From Candidatus Pantoea formicae (GTDB taxonomy: Bacteria; Pseudomonadota; Gammaproteobacteria; Enterobacterales; Enterobacteriaceae): a DNA stretch of 64,000 nucleotides. The notes under the pieces are model-generated. The model saw only the letters and a program-made list of their open reading frames with translations, ran no database searches and was not told the origin of the DNA. Position numbers and translations under genes: made by a program. Numbering within the stretch: position 1 is the stretch's first letter; every line of letters begins with the position of its first letter. The stretch covers positions 496,001 to 560,000 of the forward strand of contig NZ_VWXD01000001.1 in NCBI RefSeq assembly GCF_011752625.1. Direction: 5' to 3'. Shown here in pieces: positions 24,948 to 32,756 of this stretch.

Positions 24948-25544
24948 ATGTCTGTTTCGACTCGCCATAAATCGCGTCAACGCTATGACGCTTTCAGCAT
25001 GACGCTGCACTGGATCACCGCCTTTAGCGTAATTTTTCTTTTTACTTCCGCGCATATCTGGGAACAACTGGAGAAAGGGACGCCGATGCGCAAAGGATTG
25101 CAGGCATGGCATATCTCATTTGGCATTTTATTGGCACTGGTGATGATTGTGCGTCCGCTGTGGCGGTTATATAGCCAACGTCAGTCGCACCTGGCTGTCG
25201 CGCCAGCCGATAACAGTGCGCTGATGCGTATCATGGCGCATGCGGTACACGGCCTGCTGTATCTGCTGCTGTTTACTCAGGTTGTATTGGGTTTCCTGTT
25301 CCGCTGGTCACAACAGGAACCTTTTAGCTTCTTTGGTTTATTCGATGTACCAACTTTTATTCATGTCGATACTGCGCTGCGCCACACGCTGGCGGGTTTG
25401 CATAATAACGTTGCCTGGGCGCTGATTGTTTTGGCAGGTGCACATGCAGTGGCAGCGTTACTCCATCACTACGTTCTGCGTGACAACGTGCTGCGCCGTA
25501 TGCTGCCGTTGCGCGATTCAATGCCACTCCGTGAGGATAAATGA
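24948..25544 (+). CDS. Cytochrome b561 family protein
   Basis: 198 residues with four membrane segments and the haem-ligand histidines expected of bacterial cytochrome b561 (HWITAFSVIFLFTSAHIWEQ, LQAWHISFG, AHAVHGLLYLL, RHTLAGLHNNVAWALIVLAGAHAVAALLHH). These inner-membrane dihaem proteins move electrons between the quinone pool and periplasmic or superoxide-related acceptors. The stop overlaps the next start (ATGA), so it is translationally coupled to the TPR gene and is the first gene of an operon that ends in a sigma/anti-sigma pair. Confidence 0.88.
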   Translation: MSVSTRHKSRQRYDAFSMTLHWITAFSVIFLFTSAHIWEQLEKGTPMRKGLQAWHISFGILLALVMIVRPLWRLYSQRQSHLAVAPADNSALMRIMAHAVHGLLYLLLFTQVVLGFLFRWSQQEPFSFFGLFDVPTFIHVDTALRHTLAGLHNNVAWALIVLAGAHAVAALLHHYVLRDNVLRRMLPLRDSMPLREDK

Positions 25545-26080
25545 TGAAGATGATCAATCAGGTTCGCTGGTTTGCCGTGCCCGTGCTGCTCATGGTGCTG
25601 CATGCACCCGCTGCATTGGCGATGGGTGATGACGACAGCGACAAGAAAACCCCGGACTGCCCGAAAGGGCAAGTGTATGACAGCAAAACGAAGTCCTGTA
25701 TGCCGGAAAAAACCACCATGCTGAGTGATGAAGATAAGACGAACTATGCTTATCATCTGGCGAAAAAGGGCGAGTACCAAGCTGCGCTCAACCTACTGGA
25801 TACGTTGCACAATCAAAACACCAAAGAGGCTTGGAACTATCGGGGTTACGCCACGCGCAAACTGGGCCGAACTGATGAAGGTATGGCTTACTATCAGAAA
25901 TCTATCGCGCTGGATCCCAAATACGCGAAGGTCCGTGAATATCTGGGCGAGGCGTGGATGATTAAAGGGCGCCCCGATCTGGCGAAGGAGCAACTGACCA
26001 TTATTAAATCGCTGTGTGGGGTTAACTGCGAGGAATATCGCGATTTGCATGCAGCCATCAATGGTCACCCAGAAACCTGA
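25541..26080 (+). CDS. Exported TPR-repeat protein
   Basis: 179 residues: a signal peptide (FAVPVLLMVLHAPAALA), a short acidic Cys-containing linker (DCPKGQVYDSKTKSCMP, two cysteines that could form a disulphide), then two to three tetratricopeptide repeats (about 68-160: YHLAKKGEYQAALNLLD, NYRGYATRKLGRTDEGMAYYQKSIALDPKY). It probably acts in the periplasm as a protein-binding scaffold. Its operon position between a membrane cytochrome and a sigma factor suggests that it links the redox protein to the anti-sigma factor, but this is inference. Confidence 0.8.
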   Translation: MMKMINQVRWFAVPVLLMVLHAPAALAMGDDDSDKKTPDCPKGQVYDSKTKSCMPEKTTMLSDEDKTNYAYHLAKKGEYQAALNLLDTLHNQNTKEAWNYRGYATRKLGRTDEGMAYYQKSIALDPKYAKVREYLGEAWMIKGRPDLAKEQLTIIKSLCGVNCEEYRDLHAAINGHPET

Positions 26081-26089
26081 TGATCACCG

Positions 26090-26623
26090 TTGAAGGGGGA
26101 CGTAAAAATTACTAGCACTGAAGTTCGCCAGCATCTGGCGGCACATTTGGCGCGCATGTGGCGTTATGCGATGGTGCTGTCGCGTAATCGCGATGTGGCC
26201 GAAGAACTGGTGCAGTCCACCTGTGTTCGGGCGCTGGAACGCAGCGCCCAATACACACCGGGTACGCGCATCGACCGTTGGCTGTTCACTGTGTTGCATT
26301 CGGTGTGGATCAATGAACTGCGCGCGCAGCGAGTACGCATGGGGCAGGGATTTGTCGAAAGCGATGAGCTTCTGGCCCCCGATCACCAATATCAAAATGA
26401 GCAACGCATGCAGTACGCCAAAGTGATGCAGCGCGTGGGGCAGTTACCCGAAGCGCAACGCAACGCGGTATTCTTAGTTTATGTTGAAGGCTTCACCTAT
26501 CAGGAAGCTGCTGACACGCTGGCCGTACCGATTGGTACCATAATGAGCCGCCTTGCTGCGGCACGCACCACTTTAGCCAGCGCAGTGAAGGCGCGGCCCG
26601 CGGTACAGGAGAAACGCTTGTGA
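26090..26623 (+). CDS. ECF-type RNA polymerase sigma factor
   Basis: Up to 177 residues with sigma region 2 (MWRYAMVLSRNRDVAEELVQSTCVRALE, then DRWLFTVLHSVWINELR) and region 4 (QLPEAQRNAVFLVYVEGFTYQEAADTLAVPIGTIMSRLAAAR). The start is unclear. The frame opens with a TTG at 26090 without a ribosome site, but AAGGGGGA at 26093-26100 is ideally spaced (7 bases) for an ATT at 26108, giving MTSTEVRQHL. There is no ATG or GTG nearby. The stop overlaps the GTG of the anti-sigma gene. It probably activates its own operon under a redox or envelope signal. Confidence 0.87.
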   Translation: MKGDVKITSTEVRQHLAAHLARMWRYAMVLSRNRDVAEELVQSTCVRALERSAQYTPGTRIDRWLFTVLHSVWINELRAQRVRMGQGFVESDELLAPDHQYQNEQRMQYAKVMQRVGQLPEAQRNAVFLVYVEGFTYQEAADTLAVPIGTIMSRLAAARTTLASAVKARPAVQEKRL

Positions 26624-27423
26624 ATGCCCCTCGATTTACTTCGCCCTATGCCGATGAGGCGATAGTTGCCTGGCTGGATGGTGAGATGCGCACGGAAGAT
26701 GCACAGGCGTTTGAGACCGAACTGAAACGCAGTGAAACATTGTCAGCACGTACTGCTGAGTTAATGAAAAGCAACCAACCTTTTGCCGATGCATTCGCGC
26801 CGATGTTGAATGACGCGCCGCTGGAACGCATGGAGTCACGGCTCGAATATTTGTTGGCTAATACGCCATCGGCACCGACTAACGTGCCTGCGCAAGTTAG
26901 CCGCCGCGCATTGATAGCCGCATCCGTGGGTTTTCTGCTGGTGGGCAGTGGTGTCGGTTTTTTGGCGCGCCCCGTGGCAAAAGCAGAACAAAGTGAAAGC
27001 GAGCGGATTCGTGAACTGGAAGCGCAATATATGTCGCTCTACAGCCCTGAAACCTTGGCTGATGTTGATAGTTCTGCCCCGGTGTTGGCGCGTTCACTAG
27101 AGCGCACAGCGCGCGATCTTGATCTGCATCTGACTGCGGCACAACTGACGCTGCCGGAAGCGAGCCTGAAGAGCGTGCGCATGCTGCGCTATGATGATGC
27201 GCTGATCACACAAATTGCGTGGAATCATCACAATTATGGACCAATGGCGCTGTGTATTTCGCGGGAGGAACATCCGCACCAAAGCGAACTGGCGCAGGAA
27301 AAACGCCATGGTATGAATCTGGTATGGTGGCACCGCAACGGTTATCAATACGTTTTGCTTGGGCGTAACCCGGCGGACCAGTTGAAGAGAGCGGCGCAGG
27401 CTCTGAGCGCCGCTCTGGTGTAA
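26620..27423 (+). CDS. Membrane anti-sigma factor
   Basis: 267 residues starting at a GTG that overlaps the sigma stop (GTGA). The N-terminal helical part (DEAIVAWLDGEMRTEDAQAFETELKRS) is the typical cytosolic sigma-binding domain. One membrane segment follows (RRALIAASVGFLLVGSGVGFLA, about 97-118), with a periplasmic domain of about 150 residues. SRR before the hydrophobic segment resembles a Tat motif, as seen in some anti-sigma factors. It would hold the ECF factor inactive at the membrane until the signal arrives. It is the last gene of the operon, before a strong hairpin. Confidence 0.85.
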   Translation: MNAPRFTSPYADEAIVAWLDGEMRTEDAQAFETELKRSETLSARTAELMKSNQPFADAFAPMLNDAPLERMESRLEYLLANTPSAPTNVPAQVSRRALIAASVGFLLVGSGVGFLARPVAKAEQSESERIRELEAQYMSLYSPETLADVDSSAPVLARSLERTARDLDLHLTAAQLTLPEASLKSVRMLRYDDALITQIAWNHHNYGPMALCISREEHPHQSELAQEKRHGMNLVWWHRNGYQYVLLGRNPADQLKRAAQALSAALV

Positions 27424-27437
27424 ATTGCTACTGAGTG

Positions 27438-27472
27438 GCAGAGGCGCGATTCATCGCGCCGCTGCCGTCCTT
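27438..27472. terminator. Strong bidirectional stem-loop between converging genes
   Basis: GGCAG-A-GGCGCGAT-TC-ATCGCGCC-G-CTGCC: 13 paired bases with one internal mismatch, followed on the plus strand by TCCTTTT. It separates the anti-sigma gene from the converging ABC-F gene. Confidence 0.75.
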
Positions 27473-27481
27473 TTCAGCAAA

Positions 27482-29194
27482 TTACGCTAGCCCTAACTGC
27501 CGTTTCAACTGTGCAATTTCATCCTGCCATTGCGCTTGAACCCCCGGTTTTTGATGCTTAGGCTTGCGCGCGAGATCATCATCAAGCTTGCTTTCCAGTT
27601 CGCACAACGCCAACAGCAAGGCATCCTCATCGTCTAATGATTGAGGAGACACCGCTTGGGTGATTGAGGTTGTGGCCTCCATGGATTGCTCGGCGCGCAT
27701 TTTCTCGGTAGCCTGGTCGAAATCATGCCATTCACTCAACTGTTGATCCTGTATCAGCCAGAAACGGTTACAACTGCTGGCAATCAAACTGCGATCGTGT
27801 GACACCAACAGTACGGCACCGACAAACTGATTCAGTGCCTCAGCCAGTTCCTCCTTGCCGACCATATCCAGGTGGTTGGTCGGCTCATCCAGCAACAACA
27901 AGGAATATCGCGCCAACGTTAAGCCGACAAACAGCAGGCGCGAACGTTCGCCACCGCTAAGAGAACCGACCCGTTGTTGATGACGCAAATAAGGAAACCC
28001 TGCACCAATCAGCGCCATTTTGCGCTGATCGTCACTCAGTGGGGCAAAATGCGCCAACGCCTCACTTAATGTTTCTTCATCTCGCAGCTGATAGAGACTT
28101 TGGTCGTAGTAACCGAGCCGCGCGCGAGGGTGAAACAGGGATGTGTTTTCGCTTTGGTAATCAAGCCAGAGCTGACGCAACAGTGAGGACTTGCCGCTGC
28201 CATTGCGTCCAACGATCGCCACCCGATCGCCGCTTTTCACCTGCAATGACGGCAAAGCAAACAGTGCAGGAGCATGTTCAGTGGGATGAACGGTCATCTC
28301 CGGTAGCGCCAGCACGCGGTCAGCGTCCAGAGATTCTCCCTGTAACTGTAGCCGCCACAGGCTGCCTTCGGTGAGTGTGGTTTGCGCCTCTTTTAACCAG
28401 CCCGCGCGTTTTTCCATTTGCTGCGCTTTACGCGACAATCCTTCGTTATCATAATTGCGCCCCCAAATAGCCAACCGTTTGGCACTCTTCTCGACCCGAT
28501 CAATCTCGTTCTGCTCAGCCTGAAAGCGCAGCGCATCTGCCTCATCTTGCATGGCCAATGCGCGCCTTGCCGCGGTGCAGGGTAGACGGAAAAACCGCAG
28601 GCATTTATCACGAAGAATCCAGCTACAGTTGGTGACCTGATCCAGCAAGGTACTGTCATGTGAAACAAGGATAAAACTGCCGTTCCAGTTGTTCAGGAAC
28701 TGCTCGAGCCACAGCATGGTGGGTAAATCGAGATGGTTGCTGGGCTCATCCAGCAACAGCAGATCAGGTTGCAGAATGAGTGCGCGTGCCAGCAACAGAC
28801 GCATATGCTGGCCACCACTGAGCGTGCTAGCGGATTGATGCTGCTGCTCTGGGCTAAACCCAAGCGAGGAGAGTAATGCTTCGGCACGCCAGGTTTCGCT
28901 AAGCTGTTGTTCGGGGAGCATAGCGGTAACGCCTTCCAGCAACGTAGCCTGCTGCAACTGCGGCGGCAAATGTTGCTCGATACGCGCCAGCAAGCAGTGA
29001 TTCGCCAGTGTAACGCTGCCTTGGCTGCTGGCAATCTCACCACTCAGAATCTTCAATAGGGTGCTTTTACCGGTGCCGTTGTCTCCCAGCAATCCGATAC
29101 GATCGCCTTTTTTCAGGCTGAAATGGATGTTATGAAAAAGTGTACCGAAGGCATTATCGAAGCCGACAGCCTGGGCGGAAAGTAATGTGCTCAT
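27482..29194 (-). CDS. ABC-F family ATPase (translation factor type)
   Basis: About 570 residues, two ABC ATPase domains in one soluble chain and no membrane segments, the ABC-F plan. Walker A motifs are GDNGTGKST and GRNGSGKSS; signatures are TLSGGQHMRLLLAR and SLSGGERSRLLFVG; Walker B regions are LLLLDEPSNHLDL and LLLLDEPTNHLDM. ABC-F proteins act on ribosomes in translation rescue or antibiotic protection. A variable, Glu-rich C-terminal tail ends in a basic helix. The start is uncertain: Met codons at 29221, 29206 and 29194 lack strong ribosome sites, and I prefer 29194 (MSTLLSAQ) because the ATPase fold begins just after it. Confidence 0.87.
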   Translation of the reverse strand: MSTLLSAQAVGFDNAFGTLFHNIHFSLKKGDRIGLLGDNGTGKSTLLKILSGEIASSQGSVTLANHCLLARIEQHLPPQLQQATLLEGVTAMLPEQQLSETWRAEALLSSLGFSPEQQHQSASTLSGGQHMRLLLARALILQPDLLLLDEPSNHLDLPTMLWLEQFLNNWNGSFILVSHDSTLLDQVTNCSWILRDKCLRFFRLPCTAARRALAMQDEADALRFQAEQNEIDRVEKSAKRLAIWGRNYDNEGLSRKAQQMEKRAGWLKEAQTTLTEGSLWRLQLQGESLDADRVLALPEMTVHPTEHAPALFALPSLQVKSGDRVAIVGRNGSGKSSLLRQLWLDYQSENTSLFHPRARLGYYDQSLYQLRDEETLSEALAHFAPLSDDQRKMALIGAGFPYLRHQQRVGSLSGGERSRLLFVGLTLARYSLLLLDEPTNHLDMVGKEELAEALNQFVGAVLLVSHDRSLIASSCNRFWLIQDQQLSEWHDFDQATEKMRAEQSMEATTSITQAVSPQSLDDEDALLLALCELESKLDDDLARKPKHQKPGVQAQWQDEIAQLKRQLGLA

Positions 29195-29543
29195 GTGCTT
29201 ACTCATAAGTTGCAGGCGCAAAAAAGCCTGACGTCATTAATCGCTGACGACAACCCGGTAAGCCGGAGGAAGGGATTAGATTTTCAGTTAACTTCGCTCA
29301 GGCGGATTATCGCAGCACGAATGCAGAGATAGCTGAGCGCGGCCAATTACTATAAAAGTGTGCGTAAACAAACAACTCACACGGTGACATAGTAATCCTC
29401 CTTAATTATCAATGGGTGGTAGAGTGGGTTGATGATAGCCACCCTTACAGGCACTATCCAGAAAAGATTCAATATTCCGTGAGGCCGATGTCTCCGAATC
29501 GTTGAAATACCCTAGCGAATCCTACAAGTTAAAGGAGTAACTG
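29195..29543. other. Non-coding region between ABC-F and hydrolase genes
   Basis: About 320 bases without a convincing gene. On the minus strand, CGTCA-N8-TGACG followed by TCAGGC and six Ts lies just upstream of the ABC-F start, and could be an attenuator-like leader. The plus-strand end carries the AAAGGAG ribosome site of the hydrolase gene. Confidence 0.4.
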
Positions 29544-30242
29544 ATGAACACTGCCCCATTACCGATTGTTCTGATACCGGGTTTCATGCTGGATGAAACG
29601 CTCTGGGATGATTTTGTGCACAACTATCCTGAAGACCGCGTTTTTATCCGAGCCAGTCTGAGCAAAGGTAAAAGTATCGCGGAGTATGCGAGCCAAATCG
29701 TTGAAAATCTGCCACCCCGCTTTATCTTGGTCGGTTTTTCCCTCGGTGGATACGTTGCGCGCGCCATTGCAGAGGCATTCCCAGAACGCACCGCGGGTAT
29801 GGTACTGATCGCGACTTCACTGCGCGAAGATACGCCCGAACAGCAGGCGCTACTGGATAAGGCTTCGCTCACGGCGCTTCAGGGAGATTTTAAGGGTTTC
29901 AGCGACGCCGTATTAAAACCGTCGTTACACGCATCGCGCCAAAATGATCAGGGCCTTATCCAAAAAATTCGGGATATGGGCAAACACCTTGGCGCTGAGG
30001 TTTTCCGGGCACAGGCGTTGTTAGACCGTCGTGATATCACGCGCAGCCCCATAGCCTGTCCTCTTTTGGTCATTGCTTCGGAAGGGGATGGCATGCGTGG
30101 TCTTAACGAGTCCCGCGAGATCAATGCACTCTTGGGTGGTGATTTCGTCACCCTCAGTGATAGTGGTCATATGCTCCCTCTGGAGCAGCCTTTGGTATTG
30201 GCTAGAACGCTTTCAGTCTGGTTTAACAATAACCACCTTTAA
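29544..30242 (+). CDS. Alpha/beta hydrolase
   Basis: 232 residues with the alpha/beta hydrolase fold: the oxyanion strand IVLIPGFMLDETLW, the nucleophile elbow VGFSLGGY (Ser near residue 69), a late acidic residue in ASEGDGMRG and the catalytic His in SDSGHMLPLEQP. It is a cytosolic esterase- or lactonase-like enzyme of unknown substrate. It has a good AAAGGAG site and stands alone, with the IclR gene following in the same direction after about 115 bases. A link to the IclR operon is possible but not required. Confidence 0.8.
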   Translation: MNTAPLPIVLIPGFMLDETLWDDFVHNYPEDRVFIRASLSKGKSIAEYASQIVENLPPRFILVGFSLGGYVARAIAEAFPERTAGMVLIATSLREDTPEQQALLDKASLTALQGDFKGFSDAVLKPSLHASRQNDQGLIQKIRDMGKHLGAEVFRAQALLDRRDITRSPIACPLLVIASEGDGMRGLNESREINALLGGDFVTLSDSGHMLPLEQPLVLARTLSVWFNNNHL

Positions 30243-30317
30243 TACAGGCGCTACAGCGCCGCTCGGCGCATTTCTCTGCAATGGGCCGTCGTGCATCCAT
30301 GCTCAGAACGTCGTATA

Positions 30318-30337
30318 TTGTTCGCATATACGAACAA
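30318..30337. promoter_or_regulatory. Perfect palindromic operator before the IclR gene
   Basis: TTGTTCG-CATATA-CGAACAA, 7-6-7 with perfect arms, 22 bases before the IclR start codon. A near-copy lies before the MHS transporter gene at 31380. GTTCG/CGAAC arms with this spacing fit IclR-family operators. Confidence 0.7.
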
Positions 30338-30358
30338 GTGTACCTATATGGATTTTCT

Positions 30359-31114
30359 ATGAGTGAAGTCGTCCGTTCTGCCGCCCGTGTTTTAGATTTG
30401 CTGGAATTCTTCAGTGAAAGCGGCAAAGAGGCCAATCTGGCCGCTATTTCGCAAACCTTTCATCTGCCTAAAAGTAGCGCTTTAGGGCTTTTACGTACGT
30501 TATGTGCACGTGGCTACCTGGATAAGACAGAACAGGGTATTTATCGACTCAATGACGCATTCCGCAGCCATGGTTTTAGCTGGGGAGGGGCACGACTGAC
30601 AAAGTTACTGTCGCAGGCTCGGCCAGTGATGGCAAATATGGCAAGTGAGCTTGAAGAGACGGTTACACTTGGAGTGTTGTCTGCCGAAGGTAAAATTCGG
30701 CTTGTACATCAGGCATTAGCCTCACAGACCATCCGCTATGAAATGGCGATGTCAACCCAATTGCCGGTGCATTGTACCGCCATGGGGCGAATGTATCTGG
30801 CAATGAAAAGTACAGAAGAGCGGCAGGCGCTACTGGCTCGTTATCCCATTGTTCCGTGGACAAAATATACGGTTACCGACCCCAAACAGCTTGAGGCCTT
30901 ATTAACGGAGGCTGCTGCACGTCACTATTCCATTTCTGCTGATGAAGTTGATATCGGTGGGACGGGGGTGTGTACGCCAGTTTTAGATGCGCAGGGCGAA
31001 GTGGTGGCAATGCTTAATGTTTCCTGTGTCTCTGCCAGGTTTAGTGACAAGAAGAGTCGCATTATTAAATCAGTCCTTGAAGAGGGGAAAAAGCTTTCCG
31101 ATCTCTTGGCATAG
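30359..31114 (+). CDS. IclR-family regulator of the adjacent catabolic operon
   Basis: 251 residues from the ATG at 30359; the frame is open further upstream but that part contains the operator. The winged helix is at the N-terminus (NLAAISQTFHLPKSSALGLLRTLCARGYL), followed by an IclR ligand domain (VHCTAMGRMYLAMKS, YSISADEVDIGGTGVCTPVLDAQGEVVAMLNVSC). It sits upstream of, and on the same strand as, the transporter-enzyme operon at 31433-35402. Matching palindromes before both transcription units imply autoregulation and control of that operon. Confidence 0.87.
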   Translation: MSEVVRSAARVLDLLEFFSESGKEANLAAISQTFHLPKSSALGLLRTLCARGYLDKTEQGIYRLNDAFRSHGFSWGGARLTKLLSQARPVMANMASELEETVTLGVLSAEGKIRLVHQALASQTIRYEMAMSTQLPVHCTAMGRMYLAMKSTEERQALLARYPIVPWTKYTVTDPKQLEALLTEAAARHYSISADEVDIGGTGVCTPVLDAQGEVVAMLNVSCVSARFSDKKSRIIKSVLEEGKKLSDLLA

Positions 31115-31194
31115 TGTTTTCTGAGAAGAGAAATTTTTTAGTTATGATACGAACTTCTTATTTTTAACGTTAAGTTTCTCCTTTTCAAAGCTGC

Positions 31195-31209
31195 AAAACT
31201 GGCAGTTTT
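31195..31209 (+). terminator. Possible terminator after the IclR gene
   Basis: AAAACT-GGC-AGTTTT, a perfect 6-3-6 repeat ending in four Ts. The stem is weak in GC. Confidence 0.4.
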
Positions 31210-31222
31210 AATCACATAAATA

Positions 31223-31236
31223 GCGATAATTATCGC
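31223..31236. promoter_or_regulatory. 14-bp palindrome in the IclR/MHS gap
   Basis: GCGATAATTATCGC, perfectly self-complementary, in the AT-rich region upstream of the transporter promoter. Its role is unknown. Confidence 0.35.
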
Positions 31237-31379
31237 CATATACATGTTCATTAGTTTTTAATGCCGATCATTTTCGTTATCTGCGGGGATGCTACTTTTC
31301 TGTCGCGGTACTTCCGGTGCGATAGCCCCTCTTTATCTCCTGAATAAATTATGTCAGCGTAATTCATATATGGGAACCA

Positions 31380-31399
31380 TTGTTCGCATATGTGAACCT
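31380..31399. promoter_or_regulatory. IclR operator before the MHS transporter gene
   Basis: TTGTTCGCATATGTGAACCT: core GTTCG-CATATG-TGAAC. It shares TTGTTCGCATAT with the perfect palindrome before the IclR gene, including the centre. It lies 34 bases before the transporter start. Confidence 0.65.
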
Positions 31400-31432
31400 C
31401 CTTTTTCTGCCGTCCTGACTGAGAGTTACACT

Positions 31433-32740
31433 ATGAGCCAAGACCAGTTCACCCAGGCGTTAAATGATTACCCACAGGGCCATGCTGTTGCCCCGAAGCG
31501 GCGGCAGCTGTTTGCTGCAATGATCGGCAACGTGCTCGAATATTATGACTTTATAATTTTCGCTTACATGGCTTCGCTGATTGCCCAAAACTTTTATCAG
31601 GGAGACGGCGCAACAGGTTTATTGGCCAGCTTCGCTACATTCGGCGTAGGCTTTCTGGCGCGACCGCTAGGAGGCGCTGTAATAGGACGGATTGCGGATA
31701 AATATGGCCGTAGTCTGGCGTTGAAGATCACCATCTATGGCATGGCATTGGGCACCGTGGGTATCGGGCTACTGCCAACGTATGAAACTGCCGGAATCAT
31801 CGCACCCATCCTGTTAGTGATTATTCGTTTAATTCAGGGCTTGGCTGCTGGAGGAGAGTGGGGGACTGCGACCACCTTCGTTGTGGAATCAGCCCCCATG
31901 GGAAAACGTGGATTCTATGGTGCCTTAGGTCAGGCGGCTATTGCCTCCGCACAGCTTGTCACAAGTTTGGTTGTAGCGGTGATCACGCTCATCTTCACTG
32001 AACACCAAATGGCTGAATGGGCGTGGCGCATTCCCTTCCTGTTAGGAGCCGTATTATTACCTGTTGGCGCATATATGCGTCGCAACCTGGAGGAAACGCC
32101 AGCCTTTATTGCCGCGAAAAACAATCCTGCTCCAGCAGAAAAAATGCCTACTCGTATCGCCATGCAACTGATGGGAAAAACATTTGGTTTTGCCATTATC
32201 TGGACAGTTTCCTACTACGTAATGCTTTCGTGGATGCCGACTTTCCTTAACAAACAAGTGGGTTTCACCCAGACTCAGGCGCTTTTTTCCAATGCAATTG
32301 CGCTGACGATTATGGTCACGACGATTCCTTTCTTTGGCGCGCTTTCCGATCGCATTGGCCGAAAACCTCTGTTGTTAGCCTGCTGCTTGGCGTTCGTCGT
32401 GCTTTCCTACCCCCTTTTTCTTTGGGTACTCACGAGTAAGACCTTGGCGGTTGTGCTGACGGTCCAGATTATTTTCAATCTATTTATTGCCGCCTTCTCA
32501 GGTGCTGCGCCAGCGGCGCTATGCGAGATATTCCCTACGGCTTCACGCACCATGTTGCTTTCAATTGGCTACAGCCTTTCCACAGCGATCTTTGGTGGAT
32601 TCGCTCCGTTCATCTCAACGGGATTGATTGACCTGACCGGCATGGCCATCTCGCCAACCTTTTATTTAATGCTCGCGGGATTGGCCTCTGGGTTGGTCAT
32701 CATGCGTTTACGTGAAACCGCTAAAGCGTCACTGCAATAA
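31433..32740 (+). CDS. MFS transporter of the metabolite:H+ symporter (MHS) family
   Basis: 435 residues from the ATG at 31433, 12 membrane segments. MHS features include MIGNVLEYYDFIIFAYMA, FLARPLGGAVIGRIADKYGR, RLIQGLAAGGEWGTATTFVVESA and the second-half ALSDRIGRKPLLL. Relatives carry proline/betaine, alpha-ketoglutarate, citrate and aromatic acids. It is the first gene of the IclR-controlled operon, so it probably brings in the substrate processed by the next three enzymes. The next gene begins 16 bases after the stop. Confidence 0.88.
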   Translation: MSQDQFTQALNDYPQGHAVAPKRRQLFAAMIGNVLEYYDFIIFAYMASLIAQNFYQGDGATGLLASFATFGVGFLARPLGGAVIGRIADKYGRSLALKITIYGMALGTVGIGLLPTYETAGIIAPILLVIIRLIQGLAAGGEWGTATTFVVESAPMGKRGFYGALGQAAIASAQLVTSLVVAVITLIFTEHQMAEWAWRIPFLLGAVLLPVGAYMRRNLEETPAFIAAKNNPAPAEKMPTRIAMQLMGKTFGFAIIWTVSYYVMLSWMPTFLNKQVGFTQTQALFSNAIALTIMVTTIPFFGALSDRIGRKPLLLACCLAFVVLSYPLFLWVLTSKTLAVVLTVQIIFNLFIAAFSGAAPAALCEIFPTASRTMLLSIGYSLSTAIFGGFAPFISTGLIDLTGMAISPTFYLMLAGLASGLVIMRLRETAKASLQ

Positions 32741-32756
32741 TCTGGAGGTGAGTGTT

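Noticed and set aside
28039..28374. Plus-strand frames inside the ABC-F gene
   Set aside because: Antisense shadow of a GC-rich coding region, without ribosome sites or family features. The same applies to the many overlapping frames elsewhere.
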